Shown: in pieces, positions 19,479 through 28,142 of the stretch
Position numbering within the stretch: position 1 is the stretch's first letter
Layout: every line of letters starts with the position of its first letter
Assembly: GCA_964415245.1 (NCBI GenBank)
Contig: CAYQAJ010000018.1
Coordinates: 1-36,855 of the forward strand
DNA: 36,855 bases
From: CAYQAJ01 sp964415245
GTDB lineage: Bacteria > Planctomycetota > Planctomycetia > Pirellulales > Pirellulaceae
Reading direction: 5' to 3'
The notes under the pieces: generated by a model
The model's database searches: none
What the model was told of the DNA's origin: nothing
Seen by the model: only the letters and a program-made list of their open reading frames with translations
Position numbers and translations under genes: made by a program

Positions 19479-19883
19479 TTAGTGCAACTTTGGTGCAATT
19501 TGCGCACGCAAGGTTTGCCCCAATGCCAGCCCCTCGGGCGTTGCGCAAACGCCTTTGTTCGGCCCGGCGGGCCGGTGGGCCAGTCCGCGGCCAATGAGAA
19601 GGCGCACCGCAGCGGTGGCCGTGCGGCGGCTTATGTCGGCCAGGGATTCCACGTCGTCTAGGGTGGCAAGCTCGGGGTGCCGTTCGGTCAAGCACCGCAA
19701 CACGGCCGCCGATTGCTTATCGAGGGGGTCCGACGGCACGGTGGCGGGCGGCTCGCCCAATTCGTCGCTTCGATTCAACTCGGCCAGTTGCGCCTCGGCC
19801 AGCTTTGTTTGCGCCTGCCTCAGCTTCCGCTCGTCGTGCTCCCGCTCGATTCGGTCAAGCCAATCCCCAACGCCTTCGCCCAT
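19479..19883 (-). CDS. Winged-helix-like regulator of the integrative element
   Basis: A 134-residue protein from ATG 19883, chosen because AGGTAGGTG sits at the right distance and matches the site in front of the excisionase-like gene. The N-terminal 60 residues are a charged helix (DRIEREHDERKLRQAQTKLA) that may form a coiled coil. The C-terminal half looks like a winged helix: KQSAAVLRCLTERHPELATL, DDVESLADISRRTATAAVRL, then a basic loop LIGRGLAHRPAGPNKGV. This suits a DNA-binding regulator. The frame is open further upstream to 20087, with an interesting stretch (HADGLGITYPQGRRVPARLW) before the chosen start, so an N-terminally extended form or a decayed upstream gene is possible. Confidence 0.65.
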   Translation of the reverse strand: MGEGVGDWLDRIEREHDERKLRQAQTKLAEAQLAELNRSDELGEPPATVPSDPLDKQSAAVLRCLTERHPELATLDDVESLADISRRTATAAVRLLIGRGLAHRPAGPNKGVCATPEGLALGQTLRAQIAPKLH

Positions 19884-20157
19884 GAGACACCTACCTTCCC
19901 AAAGACGGGCCGGCACGCGGCGGCCTTGGGGGTAGGTGATCCCGAGTCCGTCCGCGTGCCGCTTGGCCGATTGCAAGCCGGCTCGCCCGATATGTGATTT
20001 TACCGCGTCGCCCCCTTCGTGGCACGTCGCACGATTCGCAGCACGTCGGCCTTGGCGTCGGCCGGTCGCCGTGGCCATGCGTCCCACACTTCCGCCAGTT
20101 CAGAACCAGAATCCGGTTCAAGTGCGCTGTATTCTGCGCTGTCAGCCCGGCCGGCTT

Positions 20158-20231
20158 GCGTTTTCCCCGAAGAAAACGCCGGGTGTTCGTCCCCTACCGG
20201 GGGAGCCTTTCTTTCGGGAGCGGAAAACCGC
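20158..20231. repeat. Hairpin cluster
   Basis: Three small perfect inverted repeats in 74 bases: GCGTTTTC (20158-20165) with GAAAACGC (20172-20179); CCCC (20191-20194) with GGGG (20199-20202); and GCGG (20220-20223) with CCGC (20228-20231) around AAAA. Such clusters occur at element origins and attachment sites; no proof of either here. Confidence 0.4.
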
Positions 20232-20250
20232 TACCCACGGGTTAACGAAG

Positions 20251-20283
20251 AGCGCCGGGTCGCGAGAGTGCCCGGCGCTTTTT
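20251..20283 (+). terminator. Rho-independent terminator
   Basis: A perfect nine-pair stem (AGCGCCGGG 20251-20259, CCCGGCGCT 20271-20279) with an 11-base loop is followed by a T-run ending at 20283. It reads on the plus strand, although no plus-strand gene remains upstream, so its gene may have been lost. It could also stop minus-strand transcripts coming from the cusA-like gene. Confidence 0.65.
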
Positions 20284-20471
20284 CGTGCGCGGCCGCAAAT
20301 CGCCAGCGGACCAACAGCTTTGCGACGCGCGGCGCCGTTTCGCCCGCCAACTCTCCGGTTCGCTAGAGAGTCACCGTGTCGAGCTTCCTGCCGTTCCCCT
20401 TGCCGGCGAACCGCTGGATCCGGCTACGGACTCGTTCGTGGATCCATTCCCGGCTCGGCATGGACCGCGAA

Positions 20472-23400
20472 TCAACTTTGCGCATGTTCCGCGAAGCGAG
20501 GATCCACGATGCCGAACCTGAGTTTCCATTCCTGGACGGCGCAATAGAGCACGGGAACCGTGAACATGGTCATGATGACAATGCACATGCCGCCGAAGCT
20601 GGGAATGGCCATCGGGACCATGATATCCGAGCCGCGTCCGGTCGACGTGAGAATCGGCAGCAGCGCCAGAATCGTCGTGGCGACGGTCATCAAGGCCGGA
20701 CGTACCCGGCGGAGGCCAGCCGCCAGGGTCGCCTCTCGGGCGTCTCGATACGTAGAAATGCGGCGCCTGAAAAAGCTCTGATCCAGGTAGGTTGCAATGA
20801 CGACACCATCGTCGGAAGCGATGCCGAAGAGGGCCAAGAAGCCAACCCACACGGCCACGCTCAAGTTGATGGGATGGATTTGAAACAGCGTTTGCAGGTG
20901 CGTGCCGAAAAAATCGAAATTCAGAAACCACGGTTGTGAGTAAAGCCAAAGCATAATGAAACCGCCTGACCAGGCCAGCGGAACACCGAAGAACACGATG
21001 CCCGTGGTCATGATCGAGCGGAATTGGAAGTACAGAATCATGAAGATGATAAACAGCGCCAGCGGCAGGACCAGCATCAGCGTCTTCTGGGAGCGAAGCT
21101 GGTTTTCGTAATTCCCGGCGAAGGAGTAGCTGGCACCGTCCGGCAAATTGAACTCGCCGCTGTCGATTTTTTCCTGCAGGTACCGCTGGCATTCCTCGAC
21201 GACGTTCACTTCGGCTTTCCCAGGCTTCATATCGAACAGCACGTAGGCGGTCAGAAACGTGTCTTCGCTTTTGATCACCTGCGGCCCGCGCACATACGTG
21301 ATATCGGCCACCTGCGCAAGCGGAATGTGCGAACCGTCTTTCGCGGGTACGAGGATTTTCTTCATCGTTTCGATCTGATTCCGCAGCTCGCGCATGTAGC
21401 GGACCCGCACGGGGAACCGCTCTCTCCCTTCTACCGTCGTCGTTATCGTGCGGCCGCCGATGGCGACTTCCACCACGTCCTGCACGTCGCGAATCGTGAG
21501 CCCATAGCGGGCGATCTCGCGGCGTTTGAAGTCGATTTCCAAGTAGGGCTTGCCCACGACGCGGTCGGCAATGACCGCTGAGTCTTCGACGCTGGGAACT
21601 TGCTTCAGGTACGTTTCAATCTCCAGGGCGACTTTTTCGATGGTGTCCAGGTCGGGCCCTTGTACCTTCACGCCCATCGGCGCTCGCATGCCGCTTTGCA
21701 GCATCACAATGCGGGCGGCGATGGGCTGCAGGCGGGGCGCCGACGTGGTGCCGGGGACCCGGCCGGCTTCGGTGATCTCGTGCCAGATGTCGTCGGGCCT
21801 CATGATTCCCGGCCAGGATTTGCGGCCCGGGTTGACGCCGGGGTCCAGAGGCGGTCGCCACTGGCGGAACGGCACGCCGCCCGGATCTTCCATCAACTGG
21901 CCCTTCTCGTCCCGGACAAATCGTCCTTGGACCTGATACGGCTGTTCATCGTCGGCCGGAAGCAGATTTCCTTCTTTGTCTTGAGCCCAGTCTTTCTCGC
22001 TCGGATCGAAGCGATAGTTCACGCGGTGCCCATCCTTGTCCACGATGTATTCCGACTTGTAGTTGATGATCGTCTCAATCATGGAAATGGGCGCGGGATC
22101 GAGCGGGCTGCGGACACGGCCGATCTTGCCGACGGCCAGCTCCACTTCGGGCACCGCTTGGATGCTGCGGTTTTGCAGCGAAAGCACGTCCATGGCTTCA
22201 CCGATCGAAGCGTGCGGCATCGTCGTCGGCATGTACAAGTAGGAGCCTTCGTCCAGCGGCGGCATGAACTCCTTGCCGAATCCTTTCCAAGTGGTGGCCA
22301 AAGTCCATTTCAACTTCGTGGCCACGGACTGGTTGCCGATTTCATCCCACGATCGGCCACGTAACCCCCCCAGCTCGTACTTGAACCGTTCGAATGACGA
22401 CAGCTCGCCAACTTCCGCTTCCGACAACGACTGGGCGTCGTATTCCTGCGGAATGCGTCCGAAAATGAATTTAGGCCCAAGACAAACACCGAACCCCAAA
22501 ATCAGAATCAAGGCCGGCAACCACAGGAAGAGCAGCTTGTGGTTCAAGCACCACCACAGAATTGGCTTGTACAGATATCTTTGGAACACCTGAAAGAACG
22601 CCAATAGCCCGCCGATCAGCAGCGCTACGAAGGCGAAGTTTCGCAGGAATCCAGCTTTCGGACCCAAGGGCAGCCAATCGTCGGTCAACAGGATGCCCAC
22701 GAAGAGCACGGCCGCTCCACTCGCCAGGACCGTGCTGCCATAGCGGAACCGATCCTTCCACTGGCTGAGCCGGTCCGGCAGCGACACTTCCAGCAGCTTG
22801 TAGACACCCAAAGCGCCCACGATCACCCCGGCCCACCACGCCCACCAGATGCCGATGCCAATTCCGGCCAGGATCAAGCCGGCATTGAGAACCTGTTTCA
22901 GCGTGCGCGAGCTGACTTTCGTCGTAAACAGAATATGGGCGGCGGGGGGGATGATCGTCAGGGCGACTATCACCGATGCGGCCAAGGCAAACGTCTTGGT
23001 GAAGGCCAGCGGTTTGAACAATTTTCCTTCCGCGCCGATCATCGTGAACACCGGCAGAAAGCTGACGATCGTTGTCGAAACCGCGGTGAGCACCGCGCTG
23101 CCGACTTCGCTCGAAGCGCGGTGAATCACTTCAAGCCGGTTTTCGTCAGGGTGAGCCTCATCCAAGTGTTTCAAGATGTTCTCACAAAGAATGATTCCCA
23201 TGTCGACCATCGTGCCAATCGCGATGGCGATGCCCGACAATGCCACAATGTTGGCGTCGACGCCAAACGTCTTCATGGCGATAAAGCACATGAGCACGGC
23301 CAGCGGCAACAGGGCGCTGATGAGAATTGAGCTGCGCAGGTGCATCACCATCACCAGGATCACGATGACCGTGATCAGGATTTCCTCAATCAGGGCTTTG

Positions 23401-24656
23401 TTCAACGTGCCCAGCGTTTCGTAGATTAGTCCGGTGCGGTCGTAAAACGGCACGACCGTCACCTGGCTGGTGTTAACCCAGGCCGGCCAATTCTCGCGCG
23501 GAATGGACCGCAGGTGTTTGACCCAGGCGTCGTGGTTCATTTCGACGCCGGAAAACGCGTCGAAGTTGTGCGCGGCGGCGTAAGAAGCCGCTTGCTCGCG
23601 CGAGACGTGGCGGTAGTCAATCACGGCTTTGGTAGGCAGGCCCGGCGCGAAACGCTCGATTTCCCGCTTGACGTTCTTGATGGCTTCCAGCGGATTGAAT
23701 CCAAAGCGCACCACGACGACGCCGCCGACGGCTTCGGCGCCACCTTTGTCCAATGCGCCGCGGCGCAGACCCGGCCCCAGCGTGACGTGGGCCACGTCCT
23801 TGATGTAGATCGGCACGTTGTCGTTCACGGCCACGACGCTGTCCTCGAGGTCCTCGACGCTCTCGACAAAGCCCAGGCCGCGGATGAAGTATTCGGCCTT
23901 GTTGATTTCGATGCTGCGAGCGCCGACGTCGATGTTCGACATCTTCACCGCCATGAAAATGTCGTCGATGCTGACTCGGGCGGCCCGCATGGCGTCGGGA
24001 TCGACGTCGATCTGGTATTCCTGCACGAAGCCTCCGACCGACGCGACTTCGCTGATCCCCTCCGCCGACAGCAGGTAGTACCGGACGTACCAATCCTGGA
24101 TGGTGCGCAACTCGTCGAGGTCCCAGCCGCCGGCTGGTTTGCCGTCGGGGTCGCGCCCCTCCAATGTGTACCAGTAGATTTGCCCCAGTGGAGTCGCGTC
24201 CGGCCCCAGTATCGGAGTCACGCCTTCGGGCAGCGTGCCGGAGGGCAAGCTGTTCAGCTTTTCCAAGACGCGCGTTCGTGACCAATAGAACTCGGCTTTT
24301 TCATTGAAGATGACGTAAATCGTCGAGAATCCAAAGAACGAATAGCTGCGGATCGTCTTCACTTCAGGCACACCCAACAGAGCGACCGTCAGCGGGTATG
24401 TGATCTGGTCCTCGACATCCTGCGGCGAGCGCCCCATCCACTCGGTGAAGATAATCTGCTGGTTTTCGCCGATGTCGGGAATCGCGTCGGTAGGCACGGG
24501 GCGAAGGCGTTCCGGCAGAGCCGCCGTATTGCTGCGAAGCCCTCCGGCCTCCCAGTCGAACGGCGCGACCAGCACTCCCCAGACGATCACGACGAGGACG
24601 ACCAGGGCGACGACCAGCTTGTTTTCCAGGGAGAAACGTATGACTTTAGCGATCAT
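20472..24656 (-). CDS. CusA/CzcA-type heavy-metal efflux RND pump, enlarged
   Basis: A 1394-residue inner-membrane proton antiporter that exports metal ions with the CusB-like adaptor. It begins MIAKVIRFSLENK, typical of HME-RND proteins. Family marks include DAIPDIGENQQIIFTEW near residues 50-70, FGVDANIVALSGIAIAIGTM with the proton-relay Asp of TM4, and ASDDGVVIATYLDQSF in the second half. Usual length is 1,040-1,060, so about 340 residues are extra. They lie centrally: additional hydrophobic helices after HILFTTKVSSRTLK, and a polar insertion (YKSEYIVDKDGHRVNYRFDP onward) in the porter domain. It is separated from cusB by a plus-strand toxin-antitoxin pair. No Shine-Dalgarno site is seen before the start. 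Metal specificity cannot be read with confidence; Cu/Ag is suggested by the neighbours. Confidence 0.92.
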   Translation of the reverse strand: MIAKVIRFSLENKLVVALVVLVVIVWGVLVAPFDWEAGGLRSNTAALPERLRPVPTDAIPDIGENQQIIFTEWMGRSPQDVEDQITYPLTVALLGVPEVKTIRSYSFFGFSTIYVIFNEKAEFYWSRTRVLEKLNSLPSGTLPEGVTPILGPDATPLGQIYWYTLEGRDPDGKPAGGWDLDELRTIQDWYVRYYLLSAEGISEVASVGGFVQEYQIDVDPDAMRAARVSIDDIFMAVKMSNIDVGARSIEINKAEYFIRGLGFVESVEDLEDSVVAVNDNVPIYIKDVAHVTLGPGLRRGALDKGGAEAVGGVVVVRFGFNPLEAIKNVKREIERFAPGLPTKAVIDYRHVSREQAASYAAAHNFDAFSGVEMNHDAWVKHLRSIPRENWPAWVNTSQVTVVPFYDRTGLIYETLGTLNKALIEEILITVIVILVMVMHLRSSILISALLPLAVLMCFIAMKTFGVDANIVALSGIAIAIGTMVDMGIILCENILKHLDEAHPDENRLEVIHRASSEVGSAVLTAVSTTIVSFLPVFTMIGAEGKLFKPLAFTKTFALAASVIVALTIIPPAAHILFTTKVSSRTLKQVLNAGLILAGIGIGIWWAWWAGVIVGALGVYKLLEVSLPDRLSQWKDRFRYGSTVLASGAAVLFVGILLTDDWLPLGPKAGFLRNFAFVALLIGGLLAFFQVFQRYLYKPILWWCLNHKLLFLWLPALILILGFGVCLGPKFIFGRIPQEYDAQSLSEAEVGELSSFERFKYELGGLRGRSWDEIGNQSVATKLKWTLATTWKGFGKEFMPPLDEGSYLYMPTTMPHASIGEAMDVLSLQNRSIQAVPEVELAVGKIGRVRSPLDPAPISMIETIINYKSEYIVDKDGHRVNYRFDPSEKDWAQDKEGNLLPADDEQPYQVQGRFVRDEKGQLMEDPGGVPFRQWRPPLDPGVNPGRKSWPGIMRPDDIWHEITEAGRVPGTTSAPRLQPIAARIVMLQSGMRAPMGVKVQGPDLDTIEKVALEIETYLKQVPSVEDSAVIADRVVGKPYLEIDFKRREIARYGLTIRDVQDVVEVAIGGRTITTTVEGRERFPVRVRYMRELRNQIETMKKILVPAKDGSHIPLAQVADITYVRGPQVIKSEDTFLTAYVLFDMKPGKAEVNVVEECQRYLQEKIDSGEFNLPDGASYSFAGNYENQLRSQKTLMLVLPLALFIIFMILYFQFRSIMTTGIVFFGVPLAWSGGFIMLWLYSQPWFLNFDFFGTHLQTLFQIHPINLSVAVWVGFLALFGIASDDGVVIATYLDQSFFRRRISTYRDAREATLAAGLRRVRPALMTVATTILALLPILTSTGRGSDIMVPMAIPSFGGMCIVIMTMFTVPVLYCAVQEWKLRFGIVDPRFAEHAQS

Positions 24657-24661
24657 CGTGA

Positions 24662-24690
24662 TTGACAGTTCGAGCCATCGGTACTACAAT
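24662..24690 (+). promoter_or_regulatory. Strong sigma-70 promoter for vapBC
   Basis: TTGACA (24662-24667), a 17-base spacer and TACAAT (24685-24690): one mismatch from the full consensus. It fires away from the cusA-like gene, whose start codon is only five bases from the -35 box, and towards the antitoxin gene at 24724. Confidence 0.75.
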
Positions 24691-24723
24691 TCAGTCAGAT
24701 TCGTAATACGAGGGTGAGAGGCG

Positions 24724-24963
24724 ATGAAAACGGTAACGCTGAAGCTCCCCGACGATCTCCACGCCATACTGATCGCCACGGCGCGCCGTCGCCACACGTC
24801 CAAATCCGACGTGGTCCGACAAGCGATCGAGGCCTATTTGAATGGCGGGGGAGCGGTGCCTCGGGGATCGCTGGTCGAACTGGCTGCCGATCTGATCGGG
24901 TCGGTCGAAGGACCCGGCGACCTGTCTCACAATCCCAAGTATCTGGATGACTTGGGCCAATGA
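24724..24963 (+). CDS. VapB-like antitoxin, ribbon-helix-helix
   Basis: A 79-residue protein from ATG 24724. The N-terminus KTVTLKLPDDLHAILIATA and SKSDVVRQAIEAYL form a ribbon-helix-helix DNA-binding domain; the C-terminal tail (PGDLSHNPKYLDDLGQ) is the kind of flexible segment that wraps the toxin. Its stop overlaps the toxin start by four bases (ATGA). As in other modules it should neutralise the toxin and repress the promoter at 24662-24690. It is the only plus-strand unit within an otherwise minus-strand metal-efflux cluster. Confidence 0.85.
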   Translation: MKTVTLKLPDDLHAILIATARRRHTSKSDVVRQAIEAYLNGGGAVPRGSLVELAADLIGSVEGPGDLSHNPKYLDDLGQ

Positions 24964-25379
24964 GTCGCAATTTGCTGGTCGACGCGGGACCGATCGTGGC
25001 TTTGCTCGATCGGCGCGATCGCTACCACGCCTGGGCGACAAACCAAATGTCGGCGAGCGAGCCGCCGCTATGGACTTGCGAACCGGTGCTGGCCGAGGCG
25101 GCGCATTTGCTGCGGCGTGCCCAGGGCGAAGCAGCTCTGCTGGAACTGCTGCGGCGCGGACTGATAACCACTCCCTTTCGGCTGATCGACGAAGTCGCTC
25201 GCGTGGCAAAGTTGATGTCGCGGTATGCAAACGTCCCCATGTCGTTGGCCGACGCTTGTCTCGTTCGCATGGCCGAATTGAACGACAATAGTGCGGTGAT
25301 GACATTGGATCGCGACTTTCGCATCTATCGCAAAAACGGGCGGCAAGTCATTCCCGGCATCACGCCGGACGAACAGTGA
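24960..25379 (+). CDS. VapC-like PIN-domain toxin ribonuclease
   Basis: A 139-residue PIN-domain protein. Acidic active-site residues are in place: Asp8 in LLVDAGPIVALLD, Glu46 in CEPVLAEAAHLL, Asp98 in MSLADACLVRMA, and Asp117/Asp119 in VMTLDRDFRIYR. Family members cut tRNA or other RNA when not bound by antitoxin and act in the cytoplasm. Translational coupling to the antitoxin is by an ATGA overlap. The gene ends 15 bases before the end of the convergent cusB-like gene, so transcripts from both sides may overlap. It looks intact and active. Confidence 0.88.
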   Translation: MSRNLLVDAGPIVALLDRRDRYHAWATNQMSASEPPLWTCEPVLAEAAHLLRRAQGEAALLELLRRGLITTPFRLIDEVARVAKLMSRYANVPMSLADACLVRMAELNDNSAVMTLDRDFRIYRKNGRQVIPGITPDEQ

Positions 25380-25394
25380 GCGAATCGTGCCGCG

Positions 25395-28070
25395 TCAGTC
25401 GTGCTGGTGGGCTGCCGACGCTCCTATTGCCTCTCGACTCTCGACGCTCAGCTTCTCCACGCGATCAGCGCACTCGGGCATCTTCGCGCCGAAATAGGGA
25501 TTGCGCACCTGGTCGTCGTCCTGGTACCAGATGGCTCCCTTTCCTTCAAACGCCATCGGGCAATGCAGCTCGAAGACCGGAGTTGCTTCGCCCAAGGCGA
25601 ACGTCTTGGCCATTACGCCAATCTCTTGGGACAGCGGCAGGAACTGGATTCGTATCGCTTCCATATCCTGCGCTTTCTTGAGATTGCCGATCGACTTCTC
25701 CAGATTGCTCCTCTCCTGCGACCATACGACTCGTGCGCGGTCGCCGAGTGTACTGTCGTCGACCGTAGCGACCGCCGATTCAAGGGTGGCGAGAAACTGC
25801 CGGGCCTCCTGCATGTTGTCCGCGGCCAACGCCTGACCAACGTCGCGGTATTGCTCCCAGACGCGAGCCAATTCGGCCTCGAATTCGGGCGCAACTGCAA
25901 TCCGCTCGATGTGCGTTTCGTCGATCGGCATGATTCCCATTTCCTCCCGCATCCTCCGCATGTTTCCTTTCAGCAGCTCGAATGCGCGCTCGACATCGGC
26001 CAATTGCCGGGCATCGCGCCCTTCGACAACGTCGTTCCCCAAAAGCATGTCGAACTCTTTCCACAGCATGCGCGGGTGACCGGTCAGCAGCGAGCCATCG
26101 ACGGCGTCGAGCGCTTGAGCGAAACTGACGAACGCCGAGGCGGCCGCGGCGACATCCTCTTGCTCAACAGCCTGAGCAACATGCTGGTAGGCGGCTTCCA
26201 GATCGCGGATTTGCCGATTGAAATCAGCGGGAAGCGCCATCGCGTGGCCGGCATGTTCATCGCCCGTTTTCTGCGCCACCGGGGCGCTCTGTCCGCCGTG
26301 CTGGTGGCCGCCTCCGCCCCCTCCTTCGGGAGTCATCATGCTGGGCTTGGCCTGAATCTGGATTTCGGCGTCGATCTTGAAGTTGCCCTGGGTCACGACC
26401 AGCTCACCTTCCTCCACGCCGTTGCGGACGAGGTAGTAGTCGCCGGCACGCGGGCCCAACACGATCTCGCGACCCTCGAACGTTGGCCGGTTGAGCGGGG
26501 CGAATTTCTCGCGAGCTTCGCTCATTGCCATCTCGACCTTCGCCAGCACGTCTTCGGCTTGTTCGGCCGAGTCGACGCGCTGCCCGTCCCGTGCTTGCTG
26601 CACGAGCGCCTGAGCGTATTCATCCCATGAGCGGCGCGCGAATTCGGTTCCCGGTTGATCGTAAGGGCGCTTCAGCATGTCGGCGTACGTTGCGAACGCC
26701 TCGCGGATCTTTTCCATGTCGCCTTCCTGCACGATAACGGAAAGCGTCAAGAGGGCCGGTTCCGCAAAGGAAGGCATGTTCGGCAATTGCACGTAGACGA
26801 TGGCCCGCGTTCCCGTGACCAAGGCGGCCGAGTAGGGGATGACGAGCGGCGGGCCTAACGGGTCGGTTTCCGGCGTTACATAGCCCAGCGATTCGGCCCG
26901 CTCCAGCGGCATGCCGCAAATGGGGCAATTGCCCGGTTCGTCGCGGATGATCTCGGGGTGCATGGGGCTGATCCACTTGCCGGCCAGGCTGAGGTCCATG
27001 ACCTTTCCCCCCGCCGCCACTTGCGGACGCACCACGGCATGGACGAACATTTCCGGCTTGAGTTTGCCATCCTGGTTTGGCACATTGACCCGCACCTTCA
27101 CGGTGCGCGTCTTGTCATTCAGAAAGCGCTGAACGAAAGCGATGCGTCCGTGAAACTCTTCGCCGGGGTAGGCTTCGGTGGTGATCGTTACATCCTGACC
27201 GTAGTGGACCCAGAGTAAATCCGACTCGTAGGCGTCGAGATGTACCCATACCTGGCTGAGGTCCGCGATGGTGTAGATGCGCTCGCCGAGTTGGACACGC
27301 TCCCCCTGTTGTTTGAGCTTCTCGATTACCACGCCACTCATATCCGAGTAAATCGTCATGTGGTCCGAAGGCTCGTTCCGCTGTTCGATGTCGGCGATTT
27401 GTTCCTCGTTCATGCCCAACAGGCGGAGCTTTTCCCGCGCGGATGCCACGAGATCGATCGGCCGGATGAGCGTTGTCGCCGGCGGACGCTCCGGCCGGTT
27501 CCTGAGTCCCTGAATCAGCTCGGTTTGCGCCGAATACAACTGCTCACTGTAGATGGAAACAAGGTGGTCACCCTTCTTGACGTCGATGCCGGTGTAGTCG
27601 ACGTACAAACGGTCCAATCGTCCGGCGACCCAGGCAGTGATGTAGCCGAGCCGGGTTTCGTCGTAATCGACGCGGCCGACCATCGGAATCTGATGCGTGA
27701 CATACTTCCGCTCGACCAGCGACGTCTCGATGCTCATCAATGCCCTGGATTCGGGACTGAGCGCCAGCGTGCGCATGCCACCGGCCGTCCTGACGACCGG
27801 AATCAAATCCATCCCGCACAGCGGACACTTGCCCGGCTGTAGCTTGCGAATCTGCGGATGCATCGAGCAGGTCCACAGAGTTTCGGCAGCGCCGGTCGGC
27901 GTTACGCTGGCCGGCGTACCGGGCGACTTGCTCTCCCCAGGCGAGCGCCACAGCATGCCGGCGATCACAACGCCAATCACGACGAACACGACCGCCTGGG
28001 CCAGGAACAGCTTTCTACGGTGTTTGGCGTAAAACCTGCGCCCGATGTCGGTATCAAACGGGCTTTTCAT
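25395..28070 (-). CDS. CusB-type RND adaptor with two heavy-metal-binding domains and a DUF3347-like tail
   Basis: An 891-residue periplasmic adaptor linking the pump to an outer-membrane channel. ATG 28070 is preferred (MKSPFDTDIGRR, with GAGG upstream) over a start 19 residues earlier. A membrane anchor lies at about 20-41. A heavy-metal-binding domain follows at about 65-92 (WTCSMHPQI, GKCPLCGMDL), then the barrel-sandwich and beta-barrel adaptor core, then a second such domain at about 366-391 (ISPMHPEI, GNCPICGMPL). After a Gly/His linker (GGGGGGHQHGG) come long helical segments and a closing metal motif, HCPMAFEGKGAIWYQ and NPYFGAKMPEC, as in DUF3347 proteins. Typical CusB has about 400-500 residues, so this is a multi-module metal chaperone plus adaptor. 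Confidence 0.9.
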   Translation of the reverse strand: MKSPFDTDIGRRFYAKHRRKLFLAQAVVFVVIGVVIAGMLWRSPGESKSPGTPASVTPTGAAETLWTCSMHPQIRKLQPGKCPLCGMDLIPVVRTAGGMRTLALSPESRALMSIETSLVERKYVTHQIPMVGRVDYDETRLGYITAWVAGRLDRLYVDYTGIDVKKGDHLVSIYSEQLYSAQTELIQGLRNRPERPPATTLIRPIDLVASAREKLRLLGMNEEQIADIEQRNEPSDHMTIYSDMSGVVIEKLKQQGERVQLGERIYTIADLSQVWVHLDAYESDLLWVHYGQDVTITTEAYPGEEFHGRIAFVQRFLNDKTRTVKVRVNVPNQDGKLKPEMFVHAVVRPQVAAGGKVMDLSLAGKWISPMHPEIIRDEPGNCPICGMPLERAESLGYVTPETDPLGPPLVIPYSAALVTGTRAIVYVQLPNMPSFAEPALLTLSVIVQEGDMEKIREAFATYADMLKRPYDQPGTEFARRSWDEYAQALVQQARDGQRVDSAEQAEDVLAKVEMAMSEAREKFAPLNRPTFEGREIVLGPRAGDYYLVRNGVEEGELVVTQGNFKIDAEIQIQAKPSMMTPEGGGGGGHQHGGQSAPVAQKTGDEHAGHAMALPADFNRQIRDLEAAYQHVAQAVEQEDVAAAASAFVSFAQALDAVDGSLLTGHPRMLWKEFDMLLGNDVVEGRDARQLADVERAFELLKGNMRRMREEMGIMPIDETHIERIAVAPEFEAELARVWEQYRDVGQALAADNMQEARQFLATLESAVATVDDSTLGDRARVVWSQERSNLEKSIGNLKKAQDMEAIRIQFLPLSQEIGVMAKTFALGEATPVFELHCPMAFEGKGAIWYQDDDQVRNPYFGAKMPECADRVEKLSVESREAIGASAAHQHD

Positions 28071-28142
28071 GCCGGACCTCGCTGGAGTGCGGGTTTCGTC
28101 GCGACGCGTGCGCGCGGGGGCGCGCAATCATGGCGCCCCGAT

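Larger units (their letters stand above)
19884..20471. other. Element boundary region without a confident gene
   Basis: Frames here are short and overlapping. What stands out is a cluster of hairpins between 20158 and 20283, ending in a terminator-like stem with a T-run. A further six-base inverted repeat (ACTCTC 20350-20355, GAGAGT 20366-20371) lies before the end of the cusA-like gene. The outer border of the integrative element is probably in this stretch. Confidence 0.5.

Noticed and set aside
23514..24281. A 255-codon plus-strand frame
   Set aside because: Antisense to the cusA-like gene, composed of Val/Asp/Arg-rich text with no motif.
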